A stretch of 64,000 bases of DNA from Cellulomonas soli (GTDB lineage Bacteria; Actinomycetota; Actinomycetes; Actinomycetales; Cellulomonadaceae), in the NCBI RefSeq assembly GCF_013409305.1, contig NZ_JACBZJ010000001.1, positions 1,922,001-1,986,000 of the forward strand. Reading direction: 5' to 3'. The translations under genes were made by a program, and so were the position numbers. Shown in pieces: positions 35,201 through 42,059 of the stretch. The notes under the pieces were generated by a model that was not told the origin of the DNA, made no database searches, and worked only from the letters and a program-made list of their open reading frames with translations. The first letter of the stretch is position 1. Each line of letters starts with the position of its first letter.

Positions 35201-35473
35201 CCCGGTGAGCTCACGTCGCGGACGGTGACGATCACCGGCACGGCGAAGGTCGGCTCCACGCTGCGGGCCACGACCGACCGGTGGGAACCCCGACCGGTCG
35301 AGCTGAGCTACCAGTGGTTCGTCGACGGGAACGCCGTCCGTGGCGCGACCCGGCCGACCTGGACGGTCCGCGGCGCGGATCGCGGCGACGTGATCACCGT
35401 GACCGTCACCGGCACGAAGGACGGCTACGAGCCGACCTCCCGCACCTCCTCCGGCCTGAAGGTGGGACGTTGA
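29219..35473 (+). CDS. Giant secreted modular glycoside hydrolase, GH121/MGH1-like, candidate beta-L-arabinobiosidase
   Basis: A 2084-residue exported enzyme. The signal peptide ends near residue 38 (AAAAAP). The catalytic region (about 50-830) looks like an (alpha/alpha)6 barrel: FWIDRMLARTGPMYDATENLV, LFYRWWLMRFNYLDADIPG, SWGAMTGNDADAVSFHW and FWSNGSAAGGGSIGYRSWIH. It resembles MGH1-like families. Length, modular plan and neighbours (GH43, GH127, LacI, ABC importer) match GH121 of Bifidobacterium. Behind it come three F5/8C-like carbohydrate-binding modules, a PKD-like module, two Big_4 repeats, OmpL47-type Ig repeats and three C-terminal repeats of the GxVGxxLxAxxxxWxPxGVxLxYxW type. GTG 29219 follows AGAGAGG by 8 bases. 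The exact family needs a profile search. Confidence 0.75.
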   Translation: MTPTAPLRHRARRPLVAGLATLCLAATGLAPLAAAAAPGAEVPQSSLGYPTFTGSPNPVPATGVDYTPSAYLQQVFDQDVAQGAGTAPGQDFWIDRMLARTGPMYDATENLVAFTRGRAVFMKTHTPTALGWDGDVAYWESLGNGGAFTYTVTVGGTPVTLTEQPSQRRQTPSYFSSVFTGSGLVLEQTKYITDQDVMVAGIEVTDTSGAARAVQLVATSPQTTHAEGDELVGGERVFNDLTTVYPRLSGDGFTAQGQTLVADLAVPAGGSATTKLQLGMLTDERPATAADYAAYRAASPAEAFRTHVTAYNQWWVDNVPYLDTPSDDIDKTLFYRWWLMRFNYLDADIPGNDYQFPTSMEGVLGYDNAIVLTVGMFVDDLKYFRDPAYSYGPVVSVGETSKGGKFVDNPGDPANWSNSYTQYITEAAWRAYELHGGPGAIGATLGQHSQDDVEGLLAAYDSNDNGLIEYSWGAMTGNDADAVSFHWTGHGANMDRTESAYLYSNAKAAAELFRVAGQDEKAAHMDALAARVRAAVLKYLWEPAQSAPDKVGLTGNLLKHRMTQDGTLNPYKEINNYYPFTVGLMPKQGDADYDPSYVEALRLFADADQYPVFPFYTADQVDKADSPEAGSNNFSVINSTVMFRMLASVLRDYPSPYIDADTYKQLLYWNAWSHYQGGDNRQPNQNEFWSNGSAAGGGSIGYRSWIHHTILGATNFTVIEDAMGLRPRADGKVEFDPIDIDWPYFTVDNVRYHDRDLSVVWDETGDHYGPSVPAGYSVYLDGELAFTVDDLAHVVYDPATGQVELPDGGAQVVTSTGTTLAAASDVRFEAGSRVVDVFAKAGTDIATESTGSVDLAAGRPVTATFEATGRAATAAVDGSTANEPFWGTAGSPNATDQLEVDLGSAQPVDDVRLYFYRSSSTATVAGYAAPSLYTLEYRDAAGWHVIPQQARTPVYSTANYNRVQFPQVTADRLRVTVTHASGFRTGLKEIQAYATGVAAPPATNAAPKASAYRDPTYDQPGQVRLIGTVSDDAQPSGTLTSSWSVLSAPAGAEAIVASPAAATTVVRFDTSGRYVLRLTASDGELSTATDVVVDAQLSASAKVNVATDATASASAVTGWNRVAAINDGNASYPIAAESDAWATWGTAAGAGNAYTARLTWTTPVRVDESRILFHSNRDPGGILPPSSWSLEYLDDDGTTWLPVPDPSGYPTEDGTFNAVTHGSVTTTSLRATLVRNGSSYPGIIEWQALAEEPVAVEQVAVRTLVGTPPVLPGAVEVVYADGTRAERTVSWQDVPAQAYAEQGDFTVPGFVQGTSRLARATVWVRPTDAVQINTFAPVAVTTVAGTAPQLPARVLAVHNDGSEASVAVTWDAIDPTQYASAGELTVQGTVAGTDKRPQATVTVTSSAPQAPQVTLTADPAVPASGWFTGPVAVTVTATDDTDPTPAVEVQLDGGTWIAYAAPVTVGADGQHVVRARATDADGLVSPVQALAVAVDTAAPTVTATFDESRRRLTLATTETGSGTASVEYRVGDGPWTVYGTGATVAQQATVAFRATDRAGNVSATGTLDVPAPDPDAPVNIAPNATVTVSATTTWNRATGITDGDATVPVQAQSAAWGTWNIAGDAQWARLDWPQPVTTQASRVLFFDDGGGMRAPSSWTLEYLLEDGATWAPVPGASPYTVTTGAFDTVTHEPVTTTALRVTLTKPATGYVGLVEWEVDSLPVVPLALAVPTEPVTAGDGFTATLTGGAPDTAYAVTLEPDGLALGTLTTDATGSGVLHTATLPRDLAGGARTVRAVAGDRTVEAPLTVQAGPAEAVVVAGTVQVVGAPLVGQELRAVTEGWGPDGVRLAYRWSVDGKVVRGATAATYTPTRHDRGDRVTVEVTGHLDGYEGRSVTSEPTDEVGTPVVQAGTVALTGTARVGEPLHATVAGWADGVRLQYRWKVDGREVRWATRSTFTPQPGDVGRSIVVEVRGSSPGYDPSGWVSSPPTVTVQPGELTSRTVTITGTAKVGSTLRATTDRWEPRPVELSYQWFVDGNAVRGATRPTWTVRGADRGDVITVTVTGTKDGYEPTSRTSSGLKVGR

Positions 35474-35475
35474 CC

Positions 35476-38400
35476 ATGCAGACGACGACGGTGAACCAGA
35501 ACCCGCTGCCCCGGCCCTCGTCGGCGACGAGGCGTCGCCGGTCGGTCGCGACCGTGCTGGCCGGTGCGCTGGTGGGCACGCTCGCGGTGGCGCTGCCGGC
35601 GGCACCTGCTTCGGCCGAGGTGCCCGAGCCGGTGCCCGTGCACTCGACCGGCAACCCGATCCTCTCCGACGGCTCGTACTACTCCGCGGACGCAGCCCCC
35701 CTGGTCGTCGACGACACGCTCTACGTCTACACCGGGCACGACGAGGCGGCCGAGCAGCAGGCCGGCTTCGAGATGCACGACTACGGCGTGCTGGTGACGG
35801 ACGACGTGGCCTCGGGGGAGTGGCAGCACTACGCCGGGGTGATGGACCCGGGCGAGGTGTTCGGCTGGGCGACCGGCAACAACGCCTACGCCGGGCAGGT
35901 CACCACGGGCGCCGACGGCCGCTTCTACTGGTACGCCCCCGTGGAGTGGGACAACACGGCTGTGCCGAACCGCATGGCCATCGGCGTGGCGGTCTCCGAA
36001 AGCCCCGTCGGCCCGTGGGTCGACGCGATCGGGGAGCCCCTGCTGACGTGGACCGACGTGTTCGGCGCCAGCACGTCGGGCCAGGAGGTCATCGACCCGC
36101 ACGTCTTCACCGACGTCGACGGGCGCGTGTACCTGTACTGGGGCTCGTGGGGCGTGGCCCGTGCGGTCGAGCTGGAACCGACGATGACGGCGACCACGGG
36201 CCCGATCAGCACGTTGTCCGGGCTGACCTCGTTCTACGAGGCACCGTGGGTGTTCGAGCGTGGGGGCACCTACTACCTGGCGTACGACTGGAAGCAGGGC
36301 GGCAGCGAGTGCACGCCGTCCAACTACCAGGCGTGCATCGCTTACGCGACGGCCGAGAACCCGCTGGGGCCGTGGACGTACCAGGGGATCATCCTGGGCG
36401 GCACCTCGGCGACGACCGTGCACCCGTCGGTGGTCGAGCTCGACGGCCGGTGGTACCTGACCTACCACACCAAGGACGCCGTGGGCGGGGGCCACTTCCG
36501 CCGTTCGGTCGCGATCGACGAGGTCACCTGGGACGGCGACCGGATGAACCCGGTGGTCCCGACCCGCGCCGACGACCCCGCCTACCGGCTCAGCGACAAC
36601 CTCGCGACGGGGGCGCACGCCTCCGCGTCGTACACCGAGCAGCCCCCGATGACGTTGCGGGCGCTCAACGACGGTCGGGCCCTGACCGCGCTGCTGCCGC
36701 CCGACCAGTGGGGCAACTACCGCGGCACGACCATGACCCAGCAGACCGACTGGATCCAGTACACGTGGGACGCCCCGGTGCGGACCGGCGGTGTCGGCCT
36801 CCAGCTGCACCGCGACGGCAACTGGATCCGCCCTCCGGCGTCCTGGACGCTGGAGTACCTGGACGCCGCGGGCGACTGGCGCCCCGTGGAGGGTGCGACG
36901 TACCCGACGGCGACCGACGTGTGGCACACCGTGACCTTCACGCCGGTGACGACGACCGCGCTGCGGGCCACGTTCCGCGGGCAGGACGAGGGTGCCGCGG
37001 TGCACTCGGTGGCCGTCTCGGAGTGGGAGGTCTACGCGGTGGCCGCCGACGCGATCGAGCCGGTCGCCGTGGCGACGCGCACAGGCCAGGCGCCCGCGCT
37101 GCCGGCCGCCGTCCGTCTGCCGTTCGGTGACGCAGGGCGCCTGTGGGTTCCCGTGAACTGGCGTGCTGTCGACCCGGCCGCCTACGCCGCACCGGGCACG
37201 TTCACGGTCGAGGGCCGTGCGCTGGGCCAGGCCGCCGGGTACGTGACCGCCACGGTCACGGTCGGCGACGGCACGGTCGACCCGGGCCCCGACGACACGC
37301 TCGCGCCGACGGTCACGCTCGCCGCCTCGGGCACGTCGGGCCAGGACGGCTGGTTCTCCTCCGCGGTGACCGTGCGTGCCGCGGCGGACGACGACGTCGA
37401 CTACCTGCCCACGGTCGAGACCCGCGTCGGGGACGGTGCGTGGGTGACCACGCCCGGGGTCCGCTCGGTCGACGTGCCCGTCACGGCCCAGGGCTCGACC
37501 ACCGTGCAGGCCCGGGCGCGCGACGCCGCGGGCAACGTCTCGGCCGAGGTCAGCCGCACCGTGAAGGTCGACACCACGGCACCGGTGGCGAGCGGCACGC
37601 TCGACGCCGCCACGCGCGCGGTGACGCTCGACGCCTCCGACGCCCTGTCCGGTCTGGCGGTGCTCGAGCACCGGTGGGACGGCGCGGGCGACTGGGTCGC
37701 GAGCACGCCGGGCACCTCGGGCCCCACGGGCACGACGAGCACCGTGGTGCAGGCGCCGGACACTCTTCCGCACGAGCTGACCTACCGGGCCCGTGACCTG
37801 GCCGGGAACGTCACGACCGGGACCGTCCGGGTCCCTGTCGCCGACGGCGCCCAGCTGCAGGGGAACGTGGCGCCCTACGCCTCGGGCACGGCGTCGTTCA
37901 CCTCCGGCTGGGAGGACGTCGGCGGCCTCAACGACGGCACGAACGGTGTGCTGGAGGACGACGCGTCGAAGGTCGGCGCGAGCTGGGGCACGTGGGACCG
38001 GGTGGGCGAGCAGTGGGCCCAGCTGACGTGGGAGTTCGACGTGACCGTCGACCAGGTGGGCGTCTGGTGGTACCAGAACGTGCCCGACGCGCAGAACGAG
38101 GGCCTCATCGCCCCGCGCAGCTGGGTGCTGCAGCACCAGGCCGCCGACGGCAGCTGGGTCGACGTCACCCTGGCGGACGGGTCGGCGTACGGGCGTGACA
38201 GCGAGGGTTTCGCCTCGGTCGCGTTCGCCCCGGTCACCACACGCGCGCTGCGGGTGGTCGCCCAGTCGTGGGGTGCGGCCGCAGGGCAGGGATCGGTCGG
38301 GATCAGGGAGTGGCAGGCGATCGCCCCGGAGCCGGACGGCACCGTGACGCCGGTCGCCCCGACGTTCACCGCGGCCACGACCTGCACGGCCGGTGTCCCG

Positions 38401-39261
38401 GACGCCGCGACGGTGCAGGTGCCGACCGTCGACGGCGTGGTCTACCGGGTCGCCGGCGAGGTGGTGCAGGGCACGCTCGAGGTCGCGGCGGACGCGACGG
38501 TGACGCTCACCGCCGAGGCCGCCGACGGGTTTGCGCTGGCGGACGGTGCGGTGCGCGAGTGGACGCAGACGTTCGTGGCCCCGCAGTGCCCGGTCGTGCT
38601 GGTGCCGGTCGAACCGCAGGCACCGACGTTCACCGCATCGGTGTGCACGGACGGTGAGCCCGGGCCTGGCGCGGTGACGGTCCCGGCCGTCGAGGGTGTC
38701 GTGCACCGTGTGGAGGCCCGGGTCGTGGAGGGCACGGTCGAGGTGCCGCTGGGCACCACGGTCTCGGTGCTGGCCGTCCCCGCCGAGGGGTACGTGCTCG
38801 AACCGGGTCCGCAGGCCGTGACGTGGGCGTTCCGTGCCGACCCGGCGGACTGCTCGCCCGGCGTCGCGGTGACGCCCGGCACCGTCGTGGTGCGCGGTGC
38901 CGCCAAGGTCGGGTTGCCGTTGCGGGCCGTGACGTCCGGCTGGGGTCCGAGCGGGGTGCGCCTGGCGTACACCTGGTCGGCCGACGGGGTGGTCGTGGCC
39001 GGTGCCGAGGCGGCGACGTTCGTTCCGACGGCGGCGCAGCAGGGGGCCGTGCTCGCGGTGCGGGTCACGGGCTTCGGGGCGGGTCTGGTGTCCACGTCCG
39101 TGGTGTCCGACCCGACGGGAACGGTCGGCGCCCGACCGTGGTGGCTGCCCGAGCGCAGCGGCACCTGGGCGGGGTCGGCAGGGGGGACGCCGCGGGAGTC
39201 GTCGAGGACCGACGGGGCGTGGTGGCTGCCGGAGCCGACGAGGGGCGTCCTGTCGGAGTGA
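35476..39261 (+). CDS. Secreted modular GH43 glycosidase, candidate alpha-L-arabinofuranosidase
   Basis: A 1261-residue exported enzyme. The signal peptide ends near residue 48 (ASA-EV). A five-bladed GH43 propeller (about 50-360) carries the catalytic triad pattern: an Asp in YSADAAPLVVDDTLYVYTG, Asp207 in VIDPHVF and the general acid Glu255 in FYEAPWVF. Then follow an F5/8C-like module (about 375-520), a Big_4 repeat, OmpL47-like Ig repeats, a second F5/8C-like module (about 795-955), two short cysteine-bearing repeats and one Ig-like repeat shared with the previous protein. The tail repeats WWLPE twice and has no membrane helix. It is 2 bases downstream of the GH121-like gene, so one transcript. 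It would trim alpha-arabinose from arabino-oligosaccharides. Confidence 0.87.
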   Translation: MQTTTVNQNPLPRPSSATRRRRSVATVLAGALVGTLAVALPAAPASAEVPEPVPVHSTGNPILSDGSYYSADAAPLVVDDTLYVYTGHDEAAEQQAGFEMHDYGVLVTDDVASGEWQHYAGVMDPGEVFGWATGNNAYAGQVTTGADGRFYWYAPVEWDNTAVPNRMAIGVAVSESPVGPWVDAIGEPLLTWTDVFGASTSGQEVIDPHVFTDVDGRVYLYWGSWGVARAVELEPTMTATTGPISTLSGLTSFYEAPWVFERGGTYYLAYDWKQGGSECTPSNYQACIAYATAENPLGPWTYQGIILGGTSATTVHPSVVELDGRWYLTYHTKDAVGGGHFRRSVAIDEVTWDGDRMNPVVPTRADDPAYRLSDNLATGAHASASYTEQPPMTLRALNDGRALTALLPPDQWGNYRGTTMTQQTDWIQYTWDAPVRTGGVGLQLHRDGNWIRPPASWTLEYLDAAGDWRPVEGATYPTATDVWHTVTFTPVTTTALRATFRGQDEGAAVHSVAVSEWEVYAVAADAIEPVAVATRTGQAPALPAAVRLPFGDAGRLWVPVNWRAVDPAAYAAPGTFTVEGRALGQAAGYVTATVTVGDGTVDPGPDDTLAPTVTLAASGTSGQDGWFSSAVTVRAAADDDVDYLPTVETRVGDGAWVTTPGVRSVDVPVTAQGSTTVQARARDAAGNVSAEVSRTVKVDTTAPVASGTLDAATRAVTLDASDALSGLAVLEHRWDGAGDWVASTPGTSGPTGTTSTVVQAPDTLPHELTYRARDLAGNVTTGTVRVPVADGAQLQGNVAPYASGTASFTSGWEDVGGLNDGTNGVLEDDASKVGASWGTWDRVGEQWAQLTWEFDVTVDQVGVWWYQNVPDAQNEGLIAPRSWVLQHQAADGSWVDVTLADGSAYGRDSEGFASVAFAPVTTRALRVVAQSWGAAAGQGSVGIREWQAIAPEPDGTVTPVAPTFTAATTCTAGVPDAATVQVPTVDGVVYRVAGEVVQGTLEVAADATVTLTAEAADGFALADGAVREWTQTFVAPQCPVVLVPVEPQAPTFTASVCTDGEPGPGAVTVPAVEGVVHRVEARVVEGTVEVPLGTTVSVLAVPAEGYVLEPGPQAVTWAFRADPADCSPGVAVTPGTVVVRGAAKVGLPLRAVTSGWGPSGVRLAYTWSADGVVVAGAEAATFVPTAAQQGAVLAVRVTGFGAGLVSTSVVSDPTGTVGARPWWLPERSGTWAGSAGGTPRESSRTDGAWWLPEPTRGVLSE

Positions 39262-39280
39262 CGGCCGGCCACCGGGTGCG

Positions 39281-39332
39281 CGGCCGCCCCTCCTGACCCC
39301 GTCGAGGCGGTGGGGTCAGGAGCGGGCGGCCG
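39281..39332. terminator. Bidirectional terminator between the GH43 and lacI genes
   Basis: A 20-bp stem with a single bulge (39281-39300 with 39312-39332) and an 11-base loop. It lies between convergent genes and its right arm overlaps the last codons and the stop of the lacI gene (stop complement at 39316-39318), so it can end transcription from both sides. Confidence 0.8.
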
Positions 39333-40374
39333 TGTGCTGCCCGGTGCTGGGGAGAGGGCCGGTGGACCCGCGTGGCACGAGTCGTGCCGACAGCGTCTCG
39401 GTGCCGGAGATCGGTGTGCCGTCGATCGCCTCGAAGAGCCGGGCCGCCGCACGCCGGCCGAGGGTCTCCAGCTCCATGTCGACGCTGGTCAGCTGCGGTC
39501 GCGCGTTGAGGGCCAGCAGCTCCCAGTTGTCGTAGCCGCTGACGGCGATGTCGTCGGGGACCCGGCGGCCGGACTCGCGGAGCGTGTCGAGGACCCCGCG
39601 GGCGATCTGGTCGCTGCCGCACAGGACGGCGTCGACGTCCGGGTGCTGGGCGAGCACGATGCCTGCCGCGGTGCGGCCCCACTCCTCGGACCAGCTGCCG
39701 TACAGCGCCTGACCACCGAGCATGCCGATGCCGGCGGCGTCGAAGGCCTGCACGGCCCCGGTGACGCGGTCGTGCGCGGCGCCGTAGCCGGGGTCGCCCA
39801 TGACGACGGCGATCCGGGTACGCCCGCAGGCGAGCAGGTGCTCGGCGACGAGGCGACCGCCTCCGACGTTGTCGCTGACGATCGACATGTCGCGGGGGTC
39901 GGTCGAGGGGGCGTAGGCGTAGACGACGGGGATCGGCAGCTTGCGTCCGAGCGAGGGCCGGGGGTCGGGCCGGGCGCCGACGACGATGAGGCCGTCGACG
40001 CGCCGGCCGAGGAGCGCCTGCACGTGGAACTGCTCGCGCAACGAGTCGCCGCGGGCGTCGCAGAGGAAGACCGACATGTTGCCGGTGCCGGCCGCGTCCT
40101 CGGCGCCCATGAGCGTGGGGATCGAGAACCGGCCGTCGAGGTCGTGGGTGACCAGGCCGACGGTGCCGGAGCGGCCGGAGAGCAGGTGCTGGGCGAGGAC
40201 ATTCGGCGAGAAGTTCAGCTGCTCCGCCGCAGAAACGACCCGTTCACGGGTTTCGGCCTTGACCTGGGCGCGTCCGTTGAGCGCCTTCGAGGCGGTCGCG
40301 ATCGAGACTCCTGCGAGCTTGGCGACGTCCGAGAGCGTCGTGACCTTGCGCGTGTTGCTGCCGTTCTCCTGCAT
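39316..40374 (-). CDS. LacI-family transcriptional repressor of the arabinan locus
   Basis: A 352-residue regulator. The N-terminal LacI helix-turn-helix and hinge are clear: TLSDVAKLAGVSIATASKAL and NGRAQVKAETRERVVSAAEQ, then NVLAQHLLSGRSGTVGLV. A periplasmic-binding-protein-like effector domain follows, with DGLIVVGARPDPRP, ISGYD-like VSGYDNWELLALNARPQLTSV and TLGRRAAARLFEAI. It is divergent from the sugar-binding-protein gene, and likely represses it and the giant glycosidase until an arabino-oligosaccharide is present. ATG 40374 follows AAGG by 8 bases; a GTG at 40413 behind AGAAGG is an alternative. Confidence 0.92.
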   Translation of the reverse strand: MQENGSNTRKVTTLSDVAKLAGVSIATASKALNGRAQVKAETRERVVSAAEQLNFSPNVLAQHLLSGRSGTVGLVTHDLDGRFSIPTLMGAEDAAGTGNMSVFLCDARGDSLREQFHVQALLGRRVDGLIVVGARPDPRPSLGRKLPIPVVYAYAPSTDPRDMSIVSDNVGGGRLVAEHLLACGRTRIAVVMGDPGYGAAHDRVTGAVQAFDAAGIGMLGGQALYGSWSEEWGRTAAGIVLAQHPDVDAVLCGSDQIARGVLDTLRESGRRVPDDIAVSGYDNWELLALNARPQLTSVDMELETLGRRAAARLFEAIDGTPISGTETLSARLVPRGSTGPLPSTGQHTAARS

Positions 40375-40490
40375 GATCACCGCCTTCGTCGGGCCGGGAC
40401 GGTCGTCCGGCACCTTCTGTCCGCTGATCGTAGCGGCCTCGGCGGCTGCGGCGCAGCGCGGCGTGCGTGCTGGTCAGGCGCCCGGAACGG

Positions 40491-40519
40491 TTGACGGCGG
40501 CAGGGTCCGCGAGTATGTT
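40491..40519 (+). promoter_or_regulatory. Sigma-70-type promoter of the ABC importer operon
   Basis: TTGACG (40491-40496), 17 bases, TATGTT (40514-40519). This is close to the vegetative consensus and unusually clear for such GC-rich DNA. Transcription would start near 40526, inside the operator candidate, giving a leader of about 110 bases before the ATG at 40637. Confidence 0.7.
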
Positions 40520-40536
40520 CACCGAAAAGGCTTTCG
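40520..40536 (+). promoter_or_regulatory. LacI operator candidate at the importer promoter
   Basis: CGAAA-AGGC-TTTCG (40523-40536) is an inverted repeat directly abutting the -10 box, and its left part CACCGAAAAGG is repeated at 29135-29145. Position over the start site and next to a divergent lacI gene fits repression. The 4-base spacer is unlike the classic CG-centred LacI palindrome, so the true centre may differ. Confidence 0.55.
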
Positions 40537-40636
40537 TCAGTGGTGACGGAGCGCTTCACGAACGCGGTACCCCGCACGGCCCGCCGAGGGCCGGTCGGGC
40601 TCAGCACTTCAACGACGAATGCTCGAGGAGAGAACG

Positions 40637-41959
40637 ATGAGCAAGCGCTTGTTCCGATCGCGGGGGGCGCGAGGCGCGGCGGTGCTCGCGGTCGCCGGCC
40701 TCGCACTGACCGGTCTGACGGCCTGCAGCAGCGATGACAGCACCACCCCGGGTGGCGACGACGTGGCCACCGTCGGCCCAGGGGGCGTCGACGACGGCAC
40801 CGAGCTGAGCATGTGGACCCGCGCCCCGCTCGAGCGTCAGGCCAAGGCCCTCGTCGAGGCGTACAACGCCTCGCACAAGAACCAGGTGAAGCTCGAGATC
40901 ATCCCCAACGACGACATGGAGGGGAAGGTCGGCGGCGCCGCCACCAACGAGGACCTGCCCGACCTGCTCGCCGGAGACGTCGTCCGGCTGCCCTACTGGG
41001 TCGAGAACGGCCTGTTCACGGACCTGACCGCCCAGATCGACGGGCTCGACTACGCCGACGACATCACGCAGGGCCACGTCGACGCCGGCACCGACTCCGA
41101 GGGCGCGAAGCACACCGTCCCGTTCGTCACCGACATCTCGGTGATGGTGTGGAACAAGGACCTGTACCGCGAGGCCGGTCTCGACCCGGAGAAGGGCCCC
41201 ACGACCCTCGAGGAGTTCCGCGAGCAGGCCCAGGCCGTCGCCGACCTGAAGAAGCCCGGCGTCTCCGGCACCTACTACGGCGGCAACTGCGGCGGCTGCC
41301 TGGTGTTCACCTGGTTCCCGTCGATCTGGGCCTCCGGTGACGAGGTCCTCAACGACGACGGCACCGAGGCGCTGCTCGCCAGCGACTCCGCCAAGGCCGT
41401 CTACGACACGTACGCCCAGCTCAACGCGTCCGGCGCCGTCGGCACCGGCTCCGAGGAGGAGAACGGCAGCACGTGGACCGCACCGTTCTCCAACGGCACA
41501 GTCGGCGTGATGCAGTACCCCAACACCGCCGTGTACGCCGCGCAGGAGGCCGGGATCGACGTCGGCGTCGGCGCGATCCCCGGTGTCGACGGGGGCGGCT
41601 CGACGTTCCTCGGCGGTGACGCCATGGGCGTCTCCAAGGACTCCGAGCACGTCGCGCAGGCGTGGAACTTCCTGTCCTGGATGCTCTCGGACGAGACGCA
41701 GCTCGAGGTCGTCGCCAAGGACGGCGAGGTCCCCGGACGCAACTCCCTGCTCGACAACAAGTACGCGCAGGAGAACCCGATCGCCCTCGCGATGAACAAG
41801 ATCGCCGCGAGCGGTCGCACCCCGGTCGCGCCGTACTTCTCGGAGGCGTTCAACGCCTCGGGCAGCCCGTGGGTGAACCTCATCCGCAACGCCACGTTCG
41901 ACCAGACCGGCACGGTCGACGAGGACAACGACGCGATCACGGCGATCCTCGCGCAGTAG
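40637..41959 (+). CDS. ABC sugar-binding lipoprotein (CUT1 family)
   Basis: A 440-residue extracytoplasmic binding protein. The lipobox LTAC places the lipidated cysteine at residue 30, followed by a short serine/aspartate/threonine linker. A family-1 solute-binding fold follows: ELSMWTRAPLERQAKALVEA, LPDLLAGDVVRLPYWVENG, TDISVMVWNKDLYREAGLD, FLGGDAMGVSKDSEHVAQAW and VPGRNSLLDN. It should capture the oligosaccharide released by the secreted glycosidases. ATG 40637 follows GAGGAGAG. No sugar ATPase gene is present, so a shared MsiK-type ATPase elsewhere must energize the system. Confidence 0.93.
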   Translation: MSKRLFRSRGARGAAVLAVAGLALTGLTACSSDDSTTPGGDDVATVGPGGVDDGTELSMWTRAPLERQAKALVEAYNASHKNQVKLEIIPNDDMEGKVGGAATNEDLPDLLAGDVVRLPYWVENGLFTDLTAQIDGLDYADDITQGHVDAGTDSEGAKHTVPFVTDISVMVWNKDLYREAGLDPEKGPTTLEEFREQAQAVADLKKPGVSGTYYGGNCGGCLVFTWFPSIWASGDEVLNDDGTEALLASDSAKAVYDTYAQLNASGAVGTGSEEENGSTWTAPFSNGTVGVMQYPNTAVYAAQEAGIDVGVGAIPGVDGGGSTFLGGDAMGVSKDSEHVAQAWNFLSWMLSDETQLEVVAKDGEVPGRNSLLDNKYAQENPIALAMNKIAASGRTPVAPYFSEAFNASGSPWVNLIRNATFDQTGTVDEDNDAITAILAQ

Positions 41960-41966
41960 CAGCCGG

Positions 41967-42005
41967 CGTGCGGTGGCGTACCGCTCGGCAGTACGCCACC
42001 GCACG
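41967..42005 (+). terminator. Intercistronic hairpin between binding-protein and permease genes
   Basis: A 15-bp perfect stem (41967-41981 with 41991-42005) and a 9-base loop, 8 bases after the binding-protein stop. Such hairpins act as partial terminators or 3'-end stabilizers, so that the binding protein is made in excess over the permeases. Confidence 0.7.
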
Positions 42006-42059
42006 GCCTTGCACGGCGCCCTCGCGCCACGTCCCGCCCCACCGCCTCGGAGCCACCCC

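Noticed and set aside
39140-39261. Sortase-type anchor in the GH43 tail (LPERS, LPEPT)
   Set aside because: No LPxTG, no hydrophobic helix and no basic tail follow; the protein simply ends a few residues later.
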